Shown: positions 45,341-59,395, numbered from the stretch's first letter. The stretch is DNA of 64,000 bases from Capitulum mitella (GCA_030062745.1 CP099847.1:1038304-1102303); one strand, 5' to 3'. Notes: generated by a model not told the origin, from the letters alone. Made by a program: numbers and translations.

Positions 45341-48300
45341 TTAGGCATTCGTACAAGTCGAACGAAGACACAATTATGCGGCGCCTTAGAATTTCGATCA
45401 GTTCCGGATCATTAAATGCTTACATTTTTCACTTTGAAATTCATGATGAAGTCTGCCAGAAACACGAGTGTTTATAGCAATCACTACTCGCATTGGTACC
45501 GATAACAGGGCGTCGGCGAAAATGCAGCAGATTCATTGCTCTGGCTGACGAGCACAACATCGGGTGGCAACCAGTCCACTGCAGATTGTATCAACAAAGA
45601 AACGGATCAGTTTAACAGATATCCATTGATTGACTATGCAGTTCATTGGATGCTCATAGTCTTATCATCGCGACAATGCGCATCATATTGTCAACAGAAT
45701 TTCGCACTACGTGCCTGAAATGAAGGGCTTCCCCATTCAGGCTGGGCTTGTCAACGGATGCTGTTTTTTTCCGCTGGATTCGTCGATGTCGTCCATTGCT
45801 GGCTGTCTCAGTGCTGCAGTCTAAGATCTTGAATGGCCTCTGCCACTTCCAAGACGTAAAACACAAATGCACAGGAAAAAAAGTTATTGCTTACAGGACC
45901 ATGTCGAATTTCGTTGTACAGAAATATCCTAACAGGAATTTGCCTGATTTTTGGCGTTACCTGGAAACTGAATGATCAGTTTAACGTGAGATAAAGGAAA
46001 TTTTCCCGAGCTCTGGACGTGTCGAAATCTGGCCTCAAATCGACTAACAAAAATCCGGGATATGTCTGATCAGGATAAAGGAAAATTCGTATCATTTTCC
46101 CATTCATTGGCGGTCTTGTGCGACGCACATTCTTGAAAAGGCGACTACTTTTATGGGAATCTATGCATCTTAACTAGTTTCAAGGCAGTTCCCCACAGCA
46201 TTCTGGTTTTAGAGCGGCATCACTATGACTTTTTCTTTCGTCGCATCAGCGTGCCATATCTCTTCTAATTTGGCTGCCTTTTTACACAAATTAGTGCTCT
46301 TTCCACCAGCCTCTTTCCATTTAGAGTAATAGAAAGATGGACTACTGATCTAAGTTAAAATCGGTTTCTTGATCGTGACGAATTAAAGGTTTGATTAGCT
46401 CATTAAATGCCGAGAAAACAGGGCAAGGGCGTGGGATCGGGTATCAGAATAGATCCCAATAATCCGTGGACGGGTCGCATCTATTCTGAATCACTGCGCC
46501 GCTCCCTTACCTAACTGGGCCACGTAGATGGTTCTGCACCACCGGAGGGCCCCGGAAGGTGGCGCCCGTTTTGTTTCGACTCTGAGACTTGTGGTTCGCC
46601 AAGCCTGTCGATTCTGGCGAGCCATGACGATAAATGAGCGAAAGTGGTCGGTTGCATTCGTCTCTGATACAACGTGGTCTTGTTTGCACCCTGCTGTATA
46701 CATTATCCGTCCGTCAGACGGGAGACAGACTGACAGGTTTGTTCTCTCCCCACCTCGAGTCTGCCGTCGTCCCTTGAACCGTCACCGGCCGACAGCAGCG
46801 CCGCACTGCAGCTCCTCTCGCTCGGCCTCCCGAGGGCTTGGCGTGCCTGCGCAGCCCTGCGCACCAGCTACGTCCGTGACGGGGGCCGGATTTTTGAAGA
46901 GCGTGAGATCATGCTGTCCCGGGCCGTGCCACGTACCCGGAGCCTGCTTCGAACGTCACAAGCGTCACGAGGCCGTGACGTCCTGGGTCTAGAGCCGTTC
47001 CGGTGACGGACGGGTCTCTCATGCGGCACGGGAGTGACGCGCGTCGGACGCCGCTTGGCTCAGAACAGCCAAAACCCCGCCGAAAGATCGAGGCGGCGTC
47101 TCCACGCCCGCGCCGCTGTGCGGCCGGATGTTCAGACGCCGTGTGCGACATAGTGAGCGTCACGCGGACGATTCGGCTCGCGGGCTCGGGAAAAATTACC
47201 ACACGGTTCAGACGTGTCGGATCGTGCTGTGATCGCAGCGGGATTATGACGTCTCAGGCAAGGCCTGTTCACGACGGGAGCCGATTCCGGCTTAGCGACA
47301 AGAAAAAACTATCGATCAGCGTTTAACGACACAGAACAAACCAGCGACATCAATACTATCACAGTCCGTATTACAGCACGGCGGGGGGGGGGGCGATTCA
47401 ACCGATTTTGAGGGGGCCAAATCGTTTTTGTTGGGTCAAATGTGGACATGCCTTGGCGACCTCCATATGGACATAAGAACATTCTAAAGATAAGCATGGT
47501 ATGTCTCTGCTTCTTAAACATACTTATATACCGGTTTGCTATCAAAACATAAGCACGAATATCTTTAAACGAGTCTGTTTTCTTCAAAGGATGAAACATA
47601 CCGGAAAAATGCGGTTCCTTGACCCCTCCTCGGACCCTCTCGTGAGCGCGACTGTCCTCCGGCCCCTCAGGGCAAGCCATGTTCCTACTGATGTTTCTTC
47701 CGGCTCGGAGGACAGTTCTCAAGACCATGTACATTCCGTCTACGCCGGATGAGTTGGTGGGACCGCGCCCGGTCCCTGCTAGTAAGTCTGTCACCTCACC
47801 AAGACCGCATCGGCTGTGTTTGTCGGGTTGCACCCAGTCCCTGCTTGTCGCTGATCAGCTGCCTCCTCTCTACCTGTTCGGTCTGCTGGGCCGTACTCAG
47901 CCTCTGCAGTCCAGTCTGTCACCTGTGTTTGGTTCAGCGATCAACTGGTTCCATAATATTTATTGTTACGGCATCGTTGCATAGTTCTGAGAAAAGGCAA
48001 CGTTGCCAAGAGACAACGCAACAAGCTGTTTCCGTCAGGTCGTCTTTCACCTCTTCGCCGGAATTCTGACCAGGCTCTGCAGTTCAGTCTGTCACCTGCC
48101 TCCGCTGGTTTGTCTCTCACCTTTCGGCCGGCCGTGTTCGTCGTGCCGAGCCCAGCCTCCGCCGACCAGTCTGCCGCAGGGACCTTGGCGGCCGGCCGGC
48201 GGTGGGAGCGAGCCAGACTTTCCGGGCCGGCCCGTGGGAACGGATGCTGGCCGGCCGGCTGTTCTCAGAAGGGGCGCCGTCGGCCGGCCGGTTCAGCCCT

Positions 48301-49705
48301 GCCGGCGCGAGGCGGTCCCGGCGGCCCGGCCGGCCGGTCTCCGCCGCTCCGGCGGCGGCGCCGATCGCCGGAGACGGCGCCGCGCCCCCGGAGACTGCCC
48401 GCCGCGGCTGGCTTTTGGCCGCGCCTCCGGCGGCGCCTCCCCGGCGCGGCTCCTGGCGCCGCCCGTGGCCGCTGACGGGCGCCGCTCGATCGGCCTGTCG
48501 GCCTGACGTGACGCGAGCGGCGACATCGGCCGTCGGGAATGTCGTCTCGCAGGGGCGTAGGAGTCTCCGGAAAGAGAGGGGCATTGGAAGATTTGAGAAA
48601 ATGTTCCCCTTGTAACGCGGTAAGATTGAATACTCAGAACAAGAAGGTCGCTGCATCCTGGCCCCTACCGTTCCTACGCCTTTCCTTCCTGGCGTCGGCG
48701 GCGTCCGCGTTGACTACGTTCGGCGACCGTTCGACCGCCGAATCCGCAGGCGGCCCTGTGGGACGCCAACTCCTCAGTTCTGCTGCGGAGGTTCGGAAAA
48801 AATGGCGCTTACCGTGTTTGATGCAGCCATGAAAAAGGATAATAGGGATAAGGAAGGCATTCGGACTCGGAACAGTGCATTTAATACAAAAACGCGAGTC
48901 CACCGGAGGCTTGTTCCTGCCGCTTCCCTCTGTTAGAAAGATTGCAAAGACGTCATAACGCCGAAAGTCAACAAACTCATTACGTTTTGCAGTTTCGCAT
49001 CGGCGTGCTCGCGGCGATGATAGCAAAATTTCCACAGATGACACACCGGATGACGCGGAAAACGGTGCTGTTTGCTCTTTGAAGCTGATGAGCCCGTGAT
49101 GTTAACAACGATGGCGTAGCAATTACGGAGGACACCCATGTTCAATCCCCACGTGATCCGGGAGCCAACCGCCGTCCTGATATGCACATCAGCACAGGAC
49201 GTGCCTCTGGCAACAGGACACTCTCCTGACATTCGTGCGACTCGAAGGTGTCTGGTATGTGGTGACCTGGCCAGAGCCTCTTTGAAGGACCGGGCACTCG
49301 CCGAACTTCGACGGTGACATTCACTGACACCGACACCACACGTCAGAAGCTGACACCAAACGCCGCGCTGTTCGAGAACCTGCAAGCGAACCTGCCGCTA
49401 CCTGCTGCTTTAAAAGTGTGTTTCCGTGACGGCCGAGAAAGTCAGGGATGGGCGTACTCTGTACACCTCAGCGGTCGGCGTCGGCCAGTCTAGCCCTCTT
49501 ATCCCGTCATCCGGTGGCTGCGCTCGTTCGGAGCGGTGCACGCCGTGAGTCACTGAATCACTGCAGCGCTCCGGCGGCCAGTGGCCACCGGGACCGCCGG
49601 CGGTCGGCCGCAGCTCGTCAGGGGCGGTTAGAGCTCGTTCCGGCCTGTCGGTGGTCGTCGGTCGGCCGCGCCACCGTCCGCCAGGAGTGGTTTGAACTCC
49701 TGGAG
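45341..49705. other. Intergenic, no gene recognised
   Basis: AT-rich to about 46480, then GC islands at 46500-47140 and 48100-48540. A G homopolymer near 47383-47393 begins what looks like a fragment of a dispersed repeat (GGGGGCCAAATCG). No exon is recognisable. Confidence 0.5.
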
Positions 49706-50090
49706 CTTGTAGGACGGCCACAGTCCTACAGGAGCGGTGTGAACTGCAGCCTGTAGGATGGCCGCAGTGCTACAGGAGCGGTGTGAACTGCAGCCTGTAG
49801 GACGGCCGCAGTCCTACAGGAGCGGTGTGAACTGCAGCCTGTAGGATGGCCGCAGTCCTACAGGAGCGGTGTGAACTGCAGCCTGTAGGACGGCCACAGT
49901 CCTACAGGAGCGGTGTGAACTGCAGCCTGTAGGATGGCCGCAGTGCTACAGGAGCGGTGTGAACTGCAGCCTGTAGGACGGCCACAGTCCTACAGGAGCG
50001 GTGTGAACTGCAGCCTGTAGGACGGCCGCAGTCCTACAGGAGCGGTGTGAATTGCAGCCTGAAGGGCGACCAGAATCCGACAGGAGCCAC
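49706..50090. repeat. 44-bp hairpin minisatellite, eight to nine copies
   Basis: Units recur every 44 bp (CTGTAGG at 49751, 49795 and so on) and read CCTGTAGGACGGCCGCAGTC followed by CTACAGGAGCGGTGTGAACTGCAG. Each contains the inverted repeat CCTGTAGGAC - 7 bp - GTCCTACAGG. Variants with GGAT or TGCTACA lose one pair. The last copy (50055-50090) is degenerate. Confidence 0.9.
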
Positions 50091-50119
50091 ATAGGGGCCA
50101 GAGCGCGCTCTGCTCTGTC

Positions 50120-50330
50120 GGCGGTCGGGCCCGCAGCCGGTCGGCAGCGGTCTGTCGGAGGCCTGTCAGCAGCGGTCTGTCGGAGGTCGGCCGGCAGCGG
50201 TCTGAACCCCTGGTCTGTCGGGGGTCGGGCCCACAGTCGGTCAGCGGCGGTCTGTCGGAGGCCTGTCAGCAGCGGTCTGTCGGAGGTCGGCCGGCAGCGG
50301 TCTGAACCCCCGGTCCGTCGGCGGTGGGCC
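50120..50330. repeat. ~100-bp tandem duplication
   Basis: Two copies share GGCCTGTCAGCAGCGGTCTG, TCGGAGGTCGGCCGGCAGCG and GTCTGAACCCC. Each contains a shorter internal repeat, AGCGGTCTGTCGGAGG. Confidence 0.85.
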
Positions 50331-53300
50331 CGGCCCGGCCCGGCGCCGCGGTGGGGCGGTCGTGCCCGTCATGCCGCGCCCGCCAGAGAGCAGCGCGCTC
50401 CCACGCTGCCGCCGCCGCCGCCGCCGCCGCTCCGGACGGGTTCAGGCGGTCGGCCGGGCGCCGGTCAGCCGCCGACAGGGCGGCCGTGAGCGGACGGCGG
50501 CACGCTGCGCCCCAGACGGACTGGTCCACGGCGGGGGCGGCCAGCGGCAGATGGAGAGATTGCTGGACGCGGTCACAGGTGCGGTTGTTTACTGGGGTTT
50601 TAATTTACTCTGCCTTTCACGCGGTCGTGACGCGACGGTGAATAACACGGTTGCGTGACGTGCACGGATTTGTTGCGCATTGAATTGAGACATAACACTG
50701 ATACACGATACGGAAAATCATGCAAGCCTTACGTGTCCGGACGACAGCGCAACACCCTGCCGGTTCAGTTAGCATGAATCACAGCCGGCTACGTGACTGA
50801 TTCCGTAGCACCGCCCACTTTCCTTCCCCGCGAAGAGCCCCTTCCGTCTCCGTCCGCTCCTGGCGGCCCCTCCGTCGGCTGCGCGGCGGCGGCGGCGGCG
50901 GCGGCGGCGGCCGGCCGGCCAGCCGGCCAGATCGTCTGGAGGTGACCCGTCGACCCCTGACCCGCCGCGGCCGACCCGTCTGCAGACGGCGCGGTGACCG
51001 CGGCGCCGACCGCCGATCGACAAAGGCCTCACGACGAGCGCGCTTCCGGCGCCCGCTGACGAGCCGGCGCCGGCGGCCGCGACGCCGACCGGCCACGGTG
51101 GCGGCACCGACCGGCGCCGCCGCTCCGTGTTCACACACGGGCGGCCCGCGGCAGCCGTATGTGGTGAGGGGGTAGCAGGACTGCCTGCCGCTGCAGCTGC
51201 AGGTGCGCCCGGCGCAGGAAAACGCGGCGTAACGGGTTCGACGATCTGCGCTCGAACAATGTGGACGTGGCGGAGGGGAGCGCGCTGCAGTGGTCTGCCG
51301 CGCGAGGAACAACGTACGTACATTGAAAGACAACGCGCGGCGTTCCAGGTGGTGCACGGACCACACGGCTGGAACGTGTGCATGTGGGTCGTTTGGGACA
51401 CGACTAAAATTAAAAAGTGCAGGGAATAATCCTGATTTAGTACTTTGCAATGATGATGGAGAATTCGAATGAGAGCGTGCTCTTATCAAAACGTCTCCTG
51501 CATTTTCGACAAAAAGCCGGCACCACAGCCGTGACAAATGCTCTGTCTGAGACACCCAGGCGGATGTCGGACATGGTCGACACCACAGCCGGAGGCTACA
51601 ACATGGCCAGACACGGCTGGGGCCCAGGCGGCGGCCACAGAGGCTGAGACGCCGTCCGGCACCGGTCGGTGAGACCGGACCTGCCGGTGCTGCGTGCCAT
51701 TGTTAGCCGCCGGATGCCTCTGTGTCGTCACTGGCGGCTGACGGGGCCACTTTTTCCCAGGGTGACAGCGACGGGCCAGAGAGCGGCTCCTGGAACCGCC
51801 CGCTGGTCTTCACCAATTACAGCCCGGAACGATTATACGGCTGTCATGTCTTCAGCAACCGTCTGCGTCCCAGCGGTGACGTTGCGAAAAGTGGTGGCAC
51901 AGAGCTGTTCCTATATTTGCTTTCACATCGAAGCTACACGAGGCACACCAAAGCAAAACACGTCGGAAATTGTCTGAAAATGAGCTCATGAGATCACAGA
52001 ACATAGTAAGCGAGATGTATACGCCAAAAAGTACAAATAAATTAACTGCTGCAGCAGGTCATGGGCTTGCGACTATGCCGAGCAGTTTTGGCCAGTCGCA
52101 TGTTTTGTCAAAGAAGTGTCTTCTGACAGGCTCAGCACAGAATGTCCTAGGTCTCGTACATTGTCTGCAATCTGTACAACAAAACTTGTGCTGAGCGAGA
52201 AAGACAGCTTGAAAAACAGTTTTCATCCGTTCCATAACCAAGCTCTCCAATTTGCCCAACGGGACTAGAAAGTTTACGAAACGGGAGCAAATTCGTGTCT
52301 CAGTTTCCAGTGTTTGGGCAAGGACGTCGACCATTGCAGCAAGTACTTTTCGAATTCCTTCTGAGGTCAAACGCGGCCGAGAGAAGGTAAATCCGATTTC
52401 TCCAGACTCCCGTTTTCCTGTCGGTGACGGGAAAATGTCAGAATCACGTCAACAGTGCCGTCGGTCGAGAGAGATAGTGTCACAATGATTGTAGTTGCCC
52501 AAATCTTACTTCCAAAAGCCAAAGGTCGGAAGGCTGCATGTTATCGGTACCGGTGAATTCCTGTGTAGTGCTGGCCAACTCCTTCCGCCCGAGAGGTTTC
52601 ATTATCCTCCAGTCTTCTAGAAAACCACTGGATGTGGTTAGTGGATGGTGCTGTTGAAAGCTATACAAACATCTACACGAAATCAATGGTGGGTTGCCTT
52701 CAACGACGTCAGGAAACCTTCAGAAACAGGGGCGTTGGAACGGGGGGGGGGCAGGGAAGGGGGGCAGGTGCCCCAACTTTGAGCAGCATTTAACATTTGT
52801 CCTATAGCGTTGCATGAAAAGAAACAAGATAAAAATCACGTTCCCCCATCTTCACAGAGGTCCCGCCGCTCCTGCCCAGACGCGTTCTTGCGTGCATCCC
52901 CTTCCCCTCCCGCATGATCAACACATTCACTGTTTACCTCCGCGAAGAGGAAGGGCAAGACTGATCCTAGTCACCCCGGTGTGGATCCTGGGACCCATAT
53001 ATCCGCTAGGCGGTCCTCCCCCCCCTCCGGGTAGCCGCGCACTCTCCTGCACATTTGACCACCAAATGAGACGGTGTAAACCCGTAACGCGTGGGAGCTT
53101 CCCATCTAATCGGAGTACCAGAATTTATAACGATCCACCAGCGGCCGCCAATAAAGGGCGCCCGGCTATCGCGTGCACCTGGCGCCGACGACGCGTCAGA
53201 ACCCAGCGAACAGTCCCCGGCAGCGTTGAACAGGAAACAAAGCGACCGCCGCCACAACCTCAGGCCATTCTGAAGGCGTTGTTCAGCGTTTCTACCGAAC

Positions 53301-54265
53301 GATCGGCTAATGGTCTGAGAGTGATTACGCAGCAGTGACTGTATGGGAAATCTTGTTGCTCCGCGCCCGCCGTGCAGTGGTAACGACCGGCGCGTCAGGG
53401 GAAGGGTGCAAAGCGTGGGGACCGAAGTGCTAATGAGTTTATATTCGCGGCAGTGTTTGAACACCCTTTGTCGGGACTCCGGAATAGCGTGTCATTCACA
53501 ATTTACTTGGATAATGTCCTCATGCTGTCATGCATGCATGTAATATAACCCTGGGAACATCACTTACTTTGCTGGTTACGAATGGACGCAAGACGTGTCA
53601 TAGGTGTGCTGTTTGCCAACGAAATCAAAGTAGATTAAGTCCTCCAAAGTCGTGAATCCGATTGTTGTTTTCCGTGCTGTCTTGCGGTACATCAAAAGAG
53701 CCGTTATGCGGCAAAGCCCTTCAGCTGACATAATTTTTACGAGATGAGCACAGCGAACGAGGCAAACCATGAACAAAAAATAAGGAATATTGTGCAACTG
53801 TATCATACCGAGACGGGTATCTTTTTTGGAACAAAAACATCCAAGAACTGCGCCAAACGCGAGTTCCCAAAGCATACCGTTTTCGTTAATATCAGACTTT
53901 TCTCATCCGTGCCAGGGTTGAACAATATCTCATTATAATGCCGACCGCCAGGAACCTCATTCATCCGTCGGCGATTGGGTACTTTACCATTCTTCATTAA
54001 CCGATTGTTTCTATCATAACTTTACAACGGAAAATCATACAACACAAGCAGTGAAGTAATTTTTGGACTAGGGTGAAAGGAGCAGGGAACCATTAGCAGC
54101 GGTTTAGGAATTCAGCCATGCTTAGTCATTTTGACACCATCGTCAAGCAATGACCAGCGTCTCCACCGTCACCATGAAGTCTTTTCGTTGAGCCATTTCA
54201 AGACCTTAATCTATTTCGGCGGGTGTTCTCTTGCACTGCGCAAGCACCACTCCTGGCAGTGGGTG

Positions 54266-54318
<53 letters not shown>

Positions 54319-57300
54319 GACCATTTACTGATTGAAAGAAAACACTCCTCACTACATTACATGCGACATGCCGGATCATACCGCCGTATAGCATAGCATG
54401 GTTCCTGACGGATGCTGGATCCTACAGAGGAAGCAATATGATGCGGCGATGGACGGGGAAGTCAGCTGACTGGCTTTAGACCATGAGTTAATTCCAGCTG
54501 ACGTTCAACTTGAACGAGATGTTATTTGGTTGTGAGCGAAGCGCGAAAGGACATGCAACTCTGTCAAACATGGAGTAGAACTGCGATGACGTACCGCAGA
54601 AAAAGGACCGGCTGGATAGGTCGCAGATGGGAGCCCGAAACTGAATGAAGCATCGTGACGACCACTGACGGCCACGGACAAATGGTGATTGATAACATTC
54701 TCCAAGGATGATACAGGAATTACCTTGCAGAAAGAGCTGGTTTTCACAGGCTTGGATTAAGAGAGTAAGCCTAAAGCTGTTAGCCTGATACCGACAGAGA
54801 ACGTGGGTCGCACGAGCCAGTCTGTCCACACCATACGCCCAGACCAACCCAGACCAGCTGGATCTCCGGCCGGTGTACGGACCGTGCCTCGGCAAGGCCG
54901 TGAAATTCTCCCGCTGCAACGGCCATGACTCAGCGCTTATCTGATGCGACGTTCGAATTCATGCCCATCACCGCACACCGGGACGGCCGCGAGAAACGTG
55001 AGAAACGGCATAAATCTCGCGAGACACGAATCCGCTGTTCCGACAGGGCGACAGGCGCCGCCGCCGCCGCCGCCGCCGCCGCGCTGACCCTGTTCGGGCT
55101 TTGGAGCCGCCGTCCGGGGGACGGTCGGATGCGCAGGGGCCCGCCGTCACCGGAAGGCCAGGCGACGGTCACGCGAGAGCCGGCTGAGACTTTCGCACGG
55201 CGGCCTGAAAGGAGCGGGCCTGGAGACGTCACGACCGGGCCGCCACATTCCTGGCCCAATCGCGATCTGATCGGGGGCAAAGGGACCGGAACGGTCCGCT
55301 GTGACCCCCCCCCCCGCCGCTGTCTCGGTACCGACGTCGGTGTCCCTCCTGTCCCGTCGCAAAAGCGCTGTCAGAACAGACGAACGGATCACGGATGTCA
55401 CGTCAGGGTAGGTCCGCAGGTGAGGAACAGACCACAAGAAGTGAGGGGGTAGACCATTGGAAAAGTCCGGGCAGACCGGACAGACCGGTTCCAGAGGAGG
55501 AGGGCAGACCACCGAGTCGGGCCCGAGGCGAACAAGGACAGAGCACAGAACGAAATCAGGAGACCCGCTGGACACACCGTCGGGTCAGTTTCTGTCAAAC
55601 ACTGTATGGCTCAGGCCCCTCTCTCAGAGGTGAAGCGTGGCTGCGTGGCGTCTGACGGACGGCAGAGCTACACGGAGCACGTCACTGTAAGCTCAGACTC
55701 GCGGCGACCAGTCACCACGTGTCCGACTCCAGAAACAGTTCGGCGGGGCGTCTCAAACTGTGAGGGCTCCTCGAGATAACGCTGCCATGTCCTGACCGAA
55801 CTCAGAGTATGGTCTCGTGCCGACCAAACTGCGACTGGCCAGCAGAGGAGTCAGATGTCTCGAGACGGCTCCTCGCCCGCCGCCGCTGGAGGGCGTTCGT
55901 TCCGCTCCCACGATGGCTGCCTCTTTCATTCTTCTGTCTAGTCTTTAAGTCATAGACAGAGACAGACAAGCTGTCTGTCCAGTGTCCAGTGAGACGACTA
56001 ACAAAGAGGACTGGCAAAGCGACGCCGCTGCCGTTGGAGCAAAACAAGGTGGGGCGTTGGGTAACTTTTGCGAGACGAAAGCCCGTGGAAATTGCAGGCA
56101 GAGGTGCAAGCAAGCGACATGAAAACGTCTTATGGCTTATCTCAGGGCTGAATAGCACGCAAAAGAATACTGGTTGGCTGTTGTGCATCACAGTTTTCAC
56201 TCTAGTGAGTTTCACAAACGCATAATTTTCACACGTGAAACAGATGATAACGATTAGACCGAACTGAATCGGGGGACTGAAAGTTGATCGCGGAAATTGG
56301 AACTTCGCCTTAATCGCGAAAGTGAACGTGCCATGCTGTGGCTATCGGCGATTTGCATTCGGCTCGAAGAGCACGCAAAGTCCCACTGGTATGTTGCAGT
56401 AGGATAACATACCTATAGCTGAGGACTGGACATGGGCCTGAGAGTAAAGAGCACCGCACCAGAATCGGGACAAGCTCGCCCACCCGTGGCGGGACGGCGT
56501 TATCACCGGCTTCCAAAACCGACAGGTGGTTCTGTTGTGGTCCGTGTGTTTGAAGGTGTGAAGGGTATGGCCATTTTAATGGCCTATCCGATGTCCGATA
56601 CCGCCTGCTCAAACAATGATACGTGTCGCCGAGGGAAGCTAAAACGAGCCAGCCTCGCCGCCAGACGTGGACCTAACTTACCGTTTTAGGAATGAAATGG
56701 GAAGTTTTCTTCGACACACTTTTTGATATGTTGTTGGTGCAATAGCAAATCGAAATCCCTTAAACTGGGAAAATAATCACTCACTATTAAAACATTGCCA
56801 ATTCGAGAATGGGAAGTTTATTCTTTCCCCATTGGATTCACCCCCGCTCACAGTGCTGCTCAAATAACATCTAGAAAAAAAAACACACACACACACACAT
56901 ACACACACCAGTCCCCTGCCACATGGAAACAATACGTTTCACGTAGTCAGGCGTACCGCCGAATGTAGCTCGCAAGGGTCGTTTTGTTTAATTTTCTTGA
57001 CGTCCGAATTTCACCAGTGTTTTAAGGTTTTGACATGGTGACAATGGGTGTGGACTTGAAAAGGCCGTCAAAAACCGTCGGGGCCCCACGGATGATTCTG
57101 AGAGAGCTAACTTATTTTTATCGAAGTGAATTACATCTAAACAGCATGAGACTAAACCGACGTTTGTTAAAATGTCCTCAGTATGAACGACAGGACTCAA
57201 ACCTCCCGTGCAATGGCGGTGCTTCGTCCGCGACGCGAGTTTGTCTGGGGAAGAAATCACCAATAGCGTCCGCGACAACGACCAAAGCGCATCCAGAGTC

Positions 57301-58140
57301 GGCCGGTACCCGCGCCGGCGGCGGCGCCGCGCCACAAAAGCCGCGCGAACGGCGCCGGCACGTGGCAGCCGGCACACCTGGCCCCCATTCACCGGGCGGC
57401 CACTGAAAGCGCCTTTTTAGGTCGGCCGGCCGGCCGGCGCCGCCAGTGTGCGCGCCCTTCCAAAGCCGCTCCCGATCCCGGGCCGGGTGACGGCGAAAAA
57501 CACGGCCCCTCTCTGGCGCAGCGCCGTCTGCCGCGCCGGCCGGTCTCCACTGAAAGGCTTTGAACGTCAAACGTGGGATCCCGGCGATCTGTGGCAGCTG
57601 AGCGGCGCCTGCTATGGACAACCTGTAAGCATTAGCCTGACGATTTAACTCAGAATGGTCGATCTTTGAAGTTGTACGCTTAAAATGCGTTTCGCTGTTA
57701 ACGCAGCATCACGATCGCACGGATTCAACATACACGTCTGAGAAGAGGATGACACATGACAGAGAGGATCGTTTGACAGCTCTGATCTCGTCCCAGCTGT
57801 TTTAGGGGCAGGCTGCTCGCTAATCGGCGCGTTCCCAGCAAATGGCCTTCTGATGAGGATGATCAGCTGTCTCTCCGTGACCTTCCATGTATCGGTGAAG
57901 AAGTGGTAGGTGGGACCAAACCTACTTTAGAAAAACTGCTGTCCATGCAACACCATAAGGTTAATGCTCAGCTGTCATAAGTTAGCAGGACCGCAGCCAA
58001 TCCAATAGTGTTGTGGTCCTACATGTCCTTTGGGCTGCTACACTCATGTTCCTATGTGCAAGGCGTCCGAAACAGAAAGCCCAGCATTGAGGCCAGACCA
58101 GCCGCTCCGACCGTTGACGTCAACGGCGCTCGCGTCCGCC
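50331..58140. other. Intergenic, no gene recognised
   Basis: GC islands lie at 50331-50560, 50820-51170 (with a (CGG)n run), 55000-55360 (with (GCC)n at 55050-55082) and 57280-57620. There is a (TA)n tract at 54268-54316 and a (CA)n tract at 56881-56910. A G run near 52741-52750 begins a dispersed-repeat-like fragment. A reverse-strand frame at 52059-52370 is helical and Cys-rich but has no recognisable homologue or splice context. Confidence 0.5.
54268..54316. repeat. (TA)n microsatellite
   Basis: A pure TA run of about 48 bp. Confidence 0.95.
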
Positions 58141-58395
58141 GCTCCTGCAGCAGACCCGCGCTGCGTCGGCCCCGGACATCTGTCCCTGCTGATGCCGTTA
58201 GTCCCCGCGTCCCCTCAGGCGCCGCTCCTGCAGCAGACCTGCGCTGCGTCGGCCCGGACAGCTGTCCCTGCTGATGCCGTTAGTCCCCGCGTCCCCTCAG
58301 GCGCGGCTCCTGCAGCAGACCTGCGCTGCGTCGGTCCCGGACAGCTGTCCCTGCTGATGCCGTTAGTCCCGCGTCCCTTCAGGCGCGGCTCCTGG
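58141..58395. repeat. ~83-bp tandem repeat, three copies
   Basis: Copies start at 58141, 58224 and 58306 with GCTCCTGCAGCAGACC and each includes CTGTCCCTGCTGATGCCGTT and AGTCCCCGCGTCCCCTCAGG. A fourth partial copy follows. Confidence 0.88.
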
Positions 58396-58992
58396 CCCGC
58401 CGCCGGTCTCGCGACCAGTCTGCGCCGTCCAATCGCGCCGCCACTCCCGCTGTTCTGCGCCGAAGGTCCGCCCCGTGCCGACCGGCCACCTGTCCCCTGC
58501 CTGTCCCGCTGTCCCGAGAGAGCGGGGACCGCTGCTCGGCTGCCGGCCCCCGCCAGGTTCAGCTGACCGTGGACAGTGGCTACAGGCGCTCGTTACACGG
58601 CCGTTTGTGCCCGGCAGAATGTGACAGCAGCGATCGGCCCACCGGCAGGCGGACAATGGCGGGACGGGCGGGGCCAGGTGTCGCGGAGTCCGCTGCTCGA
58701 GGCAGTTCTGCGACGGGACCGCTGATAAGGCCCTGAAGAGGGGCCATGGATCCGCCACGTGGATGCGGGAGTCGCTTTCCTGAGCTCGTAATTAGCTAGG
58801 GACGGGTGCCCGACATTGGTGGGGGTTTCGTCTCTCGCTTCACGACATTTGGGCACATATTTCATTTCGTTTCATTTCGCAGGAAATGGCCGACATCCAA
58901 TGACGCAAAGCATTTCGAAATGTTAGGGCACTGTTTAACCTCCCTGTCCAACCTTACTGAAAACCCATCGCTGAACTCCAGACGGGGCCAGC

Positions 58993-59387
58993 CAGGGGCG
59001 TCAATTTCTATTCTTTTGAGAGGGCCATGGCCCACCCAATGTTGCTTTGGGCCCAACCAAGGTTGGTTTGGGCCCAACCAGTATTTTCTCCCAGTCGTAA
59101 AGGGAAATAAGTAAAAATAACGAAAAGAACTGCCGCAGTAGATAAGAGATGGGCAGGAAATGAAGAATAAAGTCTAAAGCTATGTGTATTTCTGTCTTTC
59201 TGTCTTATATATATATACCTAAATACATGGGGATAAATGCAATTTTTGATTTAAGAAAAACTTACAAATTTTCATTGGTCAAACTAAAGTGGGTTTAATC
59301 CGTTGCGAAACCCACATTTGGGGGGAGGTTAGGTTGTGGGGCCCTCGGTTCGGCCCCTCCAATCGTTTACAGAAATCGACACCACCG
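58993..59387 (+). mobile_element. Non-autonomous hAT-like MITE, copy 2
   Basis: Flanked by the 8-bp duplication GGGCCAGC (58985-58992 and 59388-59395). Termini are CAGGGGCGTCAATTTC and, in reverse complement, CGGTGGTGTCGATTTC, an imperfect 16-bp inverted repeat with a hAT-style CAGGGG start. The 395-bp body has no coding capacity and matches 15455-15892 in reverse. Confidence 0.85.
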
Positions 59388-59395
59388 GGGCCAGC

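Noticed and set aside
52059-52370. Reverse-strand frame of about 100 codons with helical and Cys-rich parts
   Set aside because: It looks slightly protein-like, but there is no homologue I recognise, no neighbouring exon and no codon bias like the real genes.
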